Shown here in pieces: positions 56,311-64,000 of a stretch of DNA of 64,000 nucleotides; positions within the stretch are counted from its first letter, which is position 1, and the number at the start of each line of letters is the position of its first letter. The notes below the pieces were generated by a model, which saw nothing but the letters and a program-made list of their open reading frames with translations, was not told the origin of the DNA and did not search any database. The DNA is taken from assembly GCF_963966145.1 (NCBI RefSeq), contig NC_091048.1:3596001-3660000 (forward strand), given 5' to 3'. The DNA comes from Tenebrio molitor. Its lineage: Eukaryota; Arthropoda; Insecta; Coleoptera; Tenebrionidae. A program made the translations under genes and the position numbers.

Positions 56311-59300
56311 TTTTTTTTTCTCTTAAACCGACACGTGTGGGTGCTCTTAGGTAAATCTGTTGGTGCGATTGCGATGATTGTCGGTAATAACATAATTTGA
56401 ATGGAGCTTGGCACAATAAACACCAACAACTTGAGTGCCACTTGAAACATTTCCGTATTTCAGAGCTAGTGTTTTTGCTTGGTGCTAGATTTTTTGCCAC
56501 ACAGGGCGTGTTATTTTGTGTAGCAAACGTGATCGCTGTGCGGATATTTATTGATAATTGGTTGGCACACATCTGGAGGCGTTCGGACAGTTTACTTGTA
56601 CTTCTATTGTAACCTACTAAACATCATCTTCAGCTCTGAACTAGTTCCGCATGGACAGTTCCAGAGGCGACTAACCCATACATGTAAAGTACCGATGTCC
56701 ATTTACTCGCATTCAGTCGTCTGAAACAACAATGGAGCTTTTAATCATTTCTGTGGAGACTACAGCGCACATAATTTACACCTATTCGTGTCTATTAGAG
56801 TGCGGTACTGATTTTGTACCGGGTACTCACACGAAATATCGATTATGCGTACCTTGTACAGGAATTATTAATGAAAATCGTGACCGGTGGTACTACACTT
56901 TTGTCGAAGCGACTTATTTCGTTGTGCCCACTGGAACCACCAGTACGACCAGCAAATAGCAAATGAATGCCGAGCTTATTAATTGCTTATTAACCAAGTT
57001 ATGAGTTACGGGTGAAATTATTATCATAATGGATGGTGCGCAGGTGAAGGAGTACTTATATGTCGCGAACGCGTACGGACGGTACTACCCTGCGAGGTTT
57101 ATGATTAATCGGCGGGAATGACCAAATCGGCTGATTTATGGCCCCAAATTATTTCCATCACGTATTAATGAGCGACCGGTGAGAATTTAAAAAAATAATT
57201 TTGGGCTGATTTATTGCCAAACACTTTTTGGTTCGAATTACGTCGAGCCTGCTGCTCGTTTAGTTGTAGCTTCTTGCGGTACCACAATATTTACAAAATA
57301 TCTCACTTCATAATTCACCCGAGTCTAATAAATGACCACATCTTTTGAGAAACCTACGCTCACGTCAACGGGTTATTTGCAATAGCTCAAACTGTCTCTT
57401 CTGAGGTACCGATCGTACCGCGGCCGATCTCCCCAGCTGGAATCGATACTGTTGCCCAATACTCAGAACCGAAGACCGTTTGTCAGATTAATTTTCTTTC
57501 GAGATCGATGCTGACATGATATTTTTTTATGTGAGAAAGTACCGTTGCAACTTCATCACAATCACTCATACGCGGGTACTATGAAGACGTCGAGAGTGCG
57601 GTTCGGCTGTGATGGAGAAGGTACCACCGGGACCGCGCCAAACTAGAGTGTGTTAATTTTGGTAAAAAACGGAATGTAATTAAGAAAGAGGTCGCAATCG
57701 GTCATCTAAGTCCGGTGCCTACGCCTTCTTCATTAATTTGCTCCCAAAACGCGGAGCGAGTACCGCCACTCCAAATCCGTGCAGATTATGACAACAACAG
57801 TGCAGGTAGATCCCGGAATGCGCGATTCGAGCGGCAACCATGAAGGTTGCCTCCGATTCGGTTTTTGCAAAAGCCCAAGAGCAACGATCGCTCTGCTCCA
57901 GATTCCTCTCGGCCGTCGATAGCGTTCATTTCACGCATTGATGTCCACCACAAAAAATCTCTCGACTTTAGTAGGTAGTAGATAGATGCTGGAGAATTCT
58001 GCGCTAATTGAATTCATTCGAAAGTCATATATTTCGGATTTTTCTCTAATTTAATTAGGCGTGTTTCGCCGTTTCCGTAATGGTCCGCTAGACGGTCCAA
58101 ATGGGAGAAAAAATCTGATGTCATAAATCTCGACGCCCGGAGAAAGTAGTGGCAAGGTTGCGGTCACCCAGCTCGAACACAACTCGACGACATTTGATAT
58201 GAAAGTGACTCTCCGGATTTATTATGAAAAATGAGACGATTTTTTGCTCCGGTTTGCAGGAAAGTGCGGTTTCTCCGCGTGAAGCTTACTCTTTTACTTG
58301 GAAAAAATGCTCTCTTATTAATAGCAGCTTCATGAACGCAATTAGGTGGTACCAGAGCAGTACCATCATTTTAACGGCCGCCACACAACAAAACAACAAC
58401 TTTTTTGCCAGCTTTATATAACGTCCATACACATTAAGGAAGCGTAATATTACCAATTTTTATGATACCACGAGGCTGATGATAATATAATTATAGATAT
58501 GTGGCATTGGAATGTGCCATGTGTATAATTTGACTCTTTCACCTTCAACTCGGTTTTATTTGCATTTCTGTAACGATATTAAGCGCAACATGTAATTACC
58601 CCTTCTGGAATAGATAACGAACCGCATTAATCACAAAAACGGTAGCTCTGATTGTCTTTATAATAAAAGAACACCCAAAGCGCAATCCCATCTCGCGAGT
58701 ACTTCCACGGATTACAGCTGAACACCTTTCAAATGACACTTGTCAATAACGTAGTACCGCCAGAAAGTTTCAAGTGAACTCGAATCTGGTGTTTGCGATG
58801 GCAACTAGTTGATTTTGTGGCAATGGGAGAAGATCAATTTGGGTGAAGCTTTCTGTTAGAAATGACACCGGTGGACTCATTACGGTAGTAAGAATGTGAT
58901 GCTGAAAGAAGATGAGGAAGAGTTGGTGCGGGGCAGAAGTGGGCCACGGCCGGGCCCCTTTCGTTAAGTGATAACGTGTGGAAAAGAAAAAACTGCAAGT
59001 AATTGAGGGATCAAAGATATCCGTTACAAGAGCGCGTTCAGAACCTGATGGTTATCTCTTTGTAATAAAGATATCAATTCTGGATTAAGCGAGCAACCCG
59101 GTGATTCCAACGGCAGATTAAGTGAGAAAGCGTCCACGGTGACAATAATAGCCGCGATAACACCGGTAAATGTGTTTCATAAACATATCATTTCTGTAAC
59201 AGAGCGGTATGATGAATACCCGCGATTGTACTCTTTCACCGGTGAAAGAGCGGAAGGCCGCTCCCGAGTCCGCGGGTCGAGGCTCGGCGGTGGTCCACAC

Positions 59301-59639
59301 CTGATGCTCCACATGTACACTATTACTCTCTATTTCAAATTGAAAAAATCTCGACTCCATTAATTTCATGTTTTTTTTCTAATTTTCGAAGTTTTTGAGA
59401 GTGAAAAGATTTCCGTGTCTAATGAGAGTGGGACGTGCGGTTTAGAATGCGTTTGTTGTGGCAAGGTGTGCCACAAGGGGGCACAACTACGCCGCGGTTA
59501 TTTATTGGACGAGATCGCTATACGTGATATTTAATGCGGACGAGAACATCACGTTCTAATTATAGAAAAAATAGAATACATGTAAATTAAAAATTAAATT
59601 AAACGGGAAATTAACAGTGGATTAGGTTATGGAGTTTGT
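56311..59639. other. Noncoding stretch of the presumed long intron
   Basis: No repeat pair or convincing exon. Base composition is more balanced than in the transposon-rich part. Frames at 56732-56959 and 59139-59363 have no splice support and are not recognised. Confidence 0.35.
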
Positions 59640-60335
59640 GCGGTAAAAAATTGAATATCGTAGAAGACACGTAGTGAAAGTTGCAATTTATAAAGAAGAT
59701 TAAAGGAAAAAGAACAAAAAATGTAAATCGATTTAAAAATTAATCAATTGGGAGGTTAGTCTTTGGGTTTAGAAGAAATAATGAGAAAAGAATTTGAGTC
59801 GAGATATTGGGAAGTGGAAAGTTTCGTTTCAGTTTTGAAAATCCAAAAAGGAAATAGTTGGATAGAAGAAGAAACGAAAAGAATGTTACATAAATGAACA
59901 AAATTTGAGAGGGAACAACTATTTAATGGAAAAGACAATTTGGAAAATGTGTCAGGTAAAGCCTATTTATAGGATCTACGAGAAGAAATGATGTCGAGAC
60001 TGGAAAATGGAACGTTTTAAAAAATAAAGAAAGTAGAGAAGCTGACAAATGAAAATAACGTCTGCGAGGTGAAGTGAAATAGAAAAAAAACGAATCAAAG
60101 TGAGAAGTAAGAGAGTACAAAGTATCAACACAATGAAAAAGGAAAACTAGAAGACCAGAATAGGTGACAGTTTGGTGCAAAAAAATGGAAAGATCGATTT
60201 AAAGTTGGAAATGATATCTGAATAGAAAGGAGAATGTCAAAAACGTTGTATAAGTAAAATGAAACAAAAAGAAAATAGGTAAATATTTGATTGAAATTTT
60301 GAAAATGACATTCTTGACTGCAAATATTAATTAAG
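59640..60335 (+). repeat. Purine-rich block, possibly a degenerate retrotransposon ORF
   Basis: About 700 bases in which A and G dominate the plus strand. Interrupted frames read KEFESRYWEVESFVSVLKIQ, GNSWIEEETKRML, LREEMMSRLENGTF. The composition resembles that of the RT relic at 55660-56310 on the opposite strand. No diagnostic motif was found, so this is only a suggestion. Confidence 0.3.
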
Positions 60336-61132
60336 TGAAATAAGAGAAAATTTTATTAAAACGTGAAATAATAAATATTTGTGTAGCAGGGCCAAAAGTG
60401 CATCTTTTTTCCCGACCTTGAGGTTTCTGGCCGAGGCGCAGCCGAGGCTTATTGAAGACAGGCTCGGACAAAAGGCACTTTTTGACACAGATGTAACTAC
60501 AGCATTGGAAACATTACAAATTTATTTTGTATCTACCTTTGCCAAATAGATAAATGTATCAATATTTACATATTAACAATTTATTTTTATAGTATTTGTT
60601 ATCAGCTTGCAAACAAAACTAGAAATTTACTATTTGCAATACAATTACATACTTATTTACATAATTTATGGTGACAGAACAATCGGTTTTGTCGATTTCG
60701 TTGCTAACTTACTAAACAGACCAACACATGGCGCCGCGGTCAGCGTCTGAAAAAGAGTTACTTTTCGTCCGCTCGTGAGTACGTAAAATTACCGTTTTAT
60801 ATTTAAATTTGGCATCAAGGGATGTTTTTCTGGAGCAATAGATTTCCATACACTTTCGGCAACGATCGATGCGAACTCATCGAATCTGGTTAATTAAATG
60901 TAGCATTCCCGAGTGACAAAAACCTAGCGAACATTGTTAAAATTGTTAGAAGCAATTAGACAGCCGTAAAATTAGTAGGAACCGTTGGCATCTCGTACCA
61001 ATAATTCACGTTTTCTGTAAAGCGGCCATCCTAAACCAGTTTAAAGTTAATTAGTAGCCATTCCCAAAAATAGAAAGCTTAATTAAGGTGGCCCTATAAA
61101 ATTTAATCTAGATATTTCGGTAGCGGTTTCAG
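60336..61132. other. Noncoding, nothing recognised
   Basis: A weak inverted pair around AAAAGTGCATCTTTTTTCCC and GGACAAAAGGCACTTTTT (60398-60482) is the only structure seen. Confidence 0.35.
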
Positions 61133-61292
61133 GTGGACCGCGTACGTTCTCGGTTAAAAAAAAATCCTTTCGAAAACGGTCGACTCTCTTCTGGCGCGAC
61201 AACCTCCACGATGAATTTTCCTGGAGTGCGCGCGGGACACCCAAAGATGCGTCCAATTATCTCGATTTTCACCGGCCTAACGAGAAGAAACA
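61133..61292 (+). CDS. Candidate internal exon
   Basis: A TTTCAG acceptor at 61127-61132 is followed by an open frame VDRVRSRLKKNPFENGRLSS, then TMNFPGVRAGHPKMRPIISI and FTGLTRRN, up to a consensus donor GTAAGT at 61293. It is GC-richer than its flanks and phase-compatible with the exon at 43297 (both phase 0 at that junction). The protein is basic and not recognised, and it does not look like the next part of a PR domain. The opposite strand is also open over this stretch, which weakens the case. Confidence 0.25.
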
Positions 61293-61980
61293 GTAAGTGA
61301 TGGAGGAACGCCTCGGCGTCCACAGAATCTTGACAAATTACCCACCAAATCGGTTTAAATGAATCTCATTAATCTATGGTTAAGTACAAGTATGTTCGTT
61401 AGCGGCCAGATTCGGCCCACTCATAATTACCAATGCATAAATTAGGCATTTATTTAATTACGTTAGGTCGCGTCGTATAAATTTCCTCTTCGGCGTCAAA
61501 TTTCTTTCAACAGGTCCTGTCACCCGCGACAGCCTCCTCGTTCCAAGGATCTCGCTGTGGTTTCTGGCAAGTGACGACTTAACAGGAAGCCCTCCTGCCA
61601 CAATAAAGTCGACGTTTTACGGTTCCCGTGGCACTTTCGGCCGTAAATTAAAATTAATCATAAGAGACGGACCGGGTTTTAATTTAATTATTGAAATTAG
61701 ACGGGGCGATGATGTGATTTAAGGCTCAGCTCGATCAGAAACGGTAAAAAACGCCGGTTTCCATAATATCTCAATTATGTCGCTGGGTGCCCGGACTTTC
61801 TGGACGAAATCTACACAATAAAATGCCGGATTAGCATTTTTATGGGCGGCGATAAACCGAACTAGATTGTTAATTGAAGATTAAATTATATAATGTGACA
61901 TTATTTAAGCCTGATTTAAATGTTATCGGGCAGATTTAGATTGGCAGCGCTGAAAAAATTCACCATTCAACTTCGACGTC
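61293..61980. other. Noncoding, nothing recognised
   Basis: Relatively balanced composition, with several short words rich in TTAATTA. No feature is supported. Confidence 0.35.
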
Positions 61981-61995
61981 TAATTTGTTACCTTC

Positions 61996-62150
61996 GTGCT
62001 TATGCGAACCAGAACGAGTTCTAGAAGCAAATCCTTACCGTATAGTGTCACCTCTGGGCTACCGCAAGAGTCCAGTTTAGGTCCGTTGTTCTTGACCTTC
62101 ATACATTATTTAAATACTAAAGTCGATCGGAACAAATTGATGATTTCACG
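61996..62150 (+). pseudogene. Jockey/CR1-like reverse transcriptase fragment
   Basis: The frame SKSLPYSVTSGLPQESSLGP continues LFLTFIHYLNT. This is the RT motif usually seen as VTSGVPQGSVLGPLLFLIYIND. Downstream catalytic motifs are not found, so only a short relic remains. Confidence 0.7.
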
Positions 62151-62900
62151 TTCTGGCCCACCACATTCGGGGACACGGCATTCAGGCCAGATTAATTTAC
62201 CATTATCATATCCTAAAATCAATCCCGCTTTGACTTTTCATTGTTCGAGCGAGTTTCGTCTATTTTGCAATTACTGTTATACAGGATGTTTTTGAAATAT
62301 GTACCTACATGTACAGAAAGTAATTGGTCATGATGAGTAGAAGTCGTGTACCAAAAAAAAAATCTAATAAATGTTTTCGTTTTCGAAATAAAATTAACTG
62401 AAAATTGCATCAAAACTCAATTAATTAAGACACCATTTTTTGCCAGTGCGTGGTGTGAAAGGTGCTTGGGTAGGGATTGTTCTTGTTAACTTAGATAATT
62501 AAAAAGAGGTTGCTGGACTTCTTGGTATTCCCAAAAGAACTTACAATTTTTTGTACATGCTTTTCGAAAACACTCTGTATCTCTTATTCAAGCCGTTGGA
62601 GTTTAGCACAGCAATATCAGTAAATATTGCATCATTATTTGTTTTATTCACAACCACAATGGCAGTCTATTTGCTAGGATTCGTTGTCTCTCAAAACGGC
62701 AATATAATTTATTACATATTATCATTATCGACGGCACTCTTCGTTTCATACCGGCAATATTGTTCGAAATTCTCGATTAGTTTGTAATTTATTGCTAAAT
62801 GAGTGTGCACTATATTGTGAACGCAATCATGCCGGTATTTGTAGTCACCTGTGCTTGATTTTCAACAGCAAATGTACATAAATCCCTCAATTTCAAGATA
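62151..62900. other. Noncoding; hydrophobic short frame only
   Basis: A 78-codon frame at 62551-62787 is hydrophobic, from T-rich composition, and not recognised. Confidence 0.3.
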
Positions 62901-63373
62901 TACAGGGTGTAACCAAAATAAGTGCATTAATTTTAACTGGTAATAGTACTCATCAATTGCAACAACTTTTCTAAATAATTTTTTTTCGAAAACAAATTCT
63001 GAAGGCTTTTAAAAATTAATTTAAATTTACTAAAACTTTGCTTACCAGAATATCAAACGATTTTAATCTAACTAGCCACATTTAATAAAGAAATAAAACA
63101 AGATGGTAACAAAAAACAAACGAAAGTCAGACCTTTTTATTCATCAAATGCAATACGAAGGAAATAAAAACATTCAGTTTTTGCGATTCCTGTTTAAGAA
63201 AATGTTCAGATTTATAAAATTGCATTCAACGTCAACGTAACGTCAAAATAAAAGGTGGACAAATGGCAAGTCAATTTTGCAAATTCCAAGAAATTTTATT
63301 TAGAAAAGTTGTTGCAATTGAAGAGTACTATTACCAGTTAAAATAAATGCACTTATTTTTGTTACACCCTGTA
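62901..63373. mobile_element. MITE with CAGGGTGTAACCAAAATAAG ends, TA duplication (complete copy 2)
   Basis: Inverted ends of about 80 bp: CAGGGTGTAACCAAAATAAG at 62903 through TTTTAACTGGTAATAGTACT, and the complement ending in CTTATTTTTGTTACACCCTG at 63371. TA flanks both sides. The truncated copy at 1-398 is the same family and orientation. Confidence 0.9.
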
Positions 63374-63789
63374 TAAAAGGTGTTCAGCTGATCAACCAGT
63401 CGTCTTAAAAAAGATTGATTTTTCAAACTGCATATTGAAACACGCAAGAAGTGAGGTTAGATTTGAACAGCTGATCAGAGTTGTTCCGGTGGTGCGTTCA
63501 CAATTGACTCTTCAACGCCAACATCGACACCAAATTTAATAAAACACCCGTTATTTGCCCTTTTGAGTCACATCTCTGATGCCTTGATGATATCAGCATC
63601 ATCTTGTTCGAGCTCAATGAAGTACTTACCTTGTAACGATTTTAATTTAAGTCATGCAACTTTTTACGATGTCATTATGATTTGCTTGATTTTTATTGGT
63701 GGTACTATTTCATCCTTAAGATTTAGAGCAGTATAATTATTATCTGCAATGATAAATGACTTGTGTAATATACTTTAATTTTTTCTTTT
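63374..63789. other. Noncoding, nothing recognised
   Basis: No gene or repeat is supported. Confidence 0.35.
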
Positions 63790-64000
63790 TATAAAGTAGT
63801 TTTTGAAATTGCTGATTTGATTATTAAGCAAATTTTGTAAATTGCAAATCCTCGAGCGACATTTTCCCGTGATAAATTGAATCTTTCGTAAGTTGATTTA
63901 GGATGATGTTTATTAAATTTTGTGAATAATGTGCGCAATTTAACGTCAACATTATGAATAACAGTTTTTATCCATTTAATAATTCCAGATGAATAAGTTA
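63790..64000 (-). pseudogene. Diverged R4/Dong-like retrotransposon fragment, continuing beyond the window
   Basis: On the minus strand the frame reads YSSGIIKWIKTVIHNVDVKL, then LFTKFNKHHPKSTYERFNLS and RENVARGF. It corresponds to YSFGVIKWSKTNLQNINIKT, LFTKFSKHHPKSAIERFNLP, RENGGRGF in the intact element at 29274-32954. It is clearly an older, diverged relative rather than a recent copy. Confidence 0.8.

Noticed and set aside
62551..62787. Hydrophobic 78-codon frame as a membrane protein
   Set aside because: Hydrophobicity is explained by T-rich DNA. There is no codon bias or homology I can name.
1..64000. CRISPR array, bacterial operon or phage features
   Set aside because: The window has spliced animal genes and insect transposons. 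No regularly spaced direct repeats or prokaryotic signals were seen.
1..64000. tRNA or rRNA genes
   Set aside because: No stretch with the conserved A-box/B-box pattern and cloverleaf, and no rRNA-like sequence, was noticed by eye. A covariance-model scan would be needed to exclude a tRNA with certainty.

Overview
The window is animal nuclear DNA and reads as insect. It is AT-rich, its genes have spliced exons with introns mostly of 50-67 nt, and the coding sequence is markedly more GC-rich than its surroundings. The density of small Tc1/mariner-type elements with TA target-site duplications and the short introns suggest a beetle, but that is inference and no marker here fixes the order.

Left part (1-15.1 kb) is the gene-dense part. 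A plus-strand kinesin-1 heavy chain gene (Khc) runs from beyond the left edge to about 10.2 kb. It is followed tail-to-tail by a complete minus-strand gene for the BAF60/SMARCD subunit of SWI/SNF (Bap60, 10.34-12.58 kb). A minus-strand FGF-receptor-substrate adaptor of the FRS2 family lies at 13.90-15.09 kb. The Khc 3.0-kb intron is the only long one in the visible gene. It holds three repeat insertions and an open, spliceable alternative 3'-terminal exon pair that would make a tail-less kinesin.

Middle part (15-43 kb) is a transposon graveyard with nested insertions. It holds a Crypton-like tyrosine-recombinase relic split by a hAT element that still has an 8-bp target duplication. It also holds a non-LTR-type endonuclease ORF next to its own internally deleted copy, and an apparently intact 1196-residue R4/Dong-like non-LTR retrotransposon with a 5'-truncated sister. 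A TA-flanked element of 742 bp has a second copy hit by two later insertions, one of them a 1.42-kb near-perfect palindrome. Degenerate mariner, Tc1, DUF4817-type mariner and Tigger-like transposase pieces are scattered through it.

Right part (43-64 kb) starts with a GC-rich promoter-like stretch and one convincing coding exon, possibly the start of a PR-domain (PRDM-like) protein. After it comes about 20 kb with no certain coding sequence and fewer recognisable transposons, which fits a long intron of a developmental gene. A candidate further exon at 61.1 kb and three retrotransposon relics are found there. The same MITE family lies at both window ends.

The host genes (motor protein, chromatin remodeller subunit, receptor adaptor) are not functionally linked. 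The biology specific to this window is the layered history of mobile elements, several of which can be dated against each other because undamaged sister copies show the empty sites.
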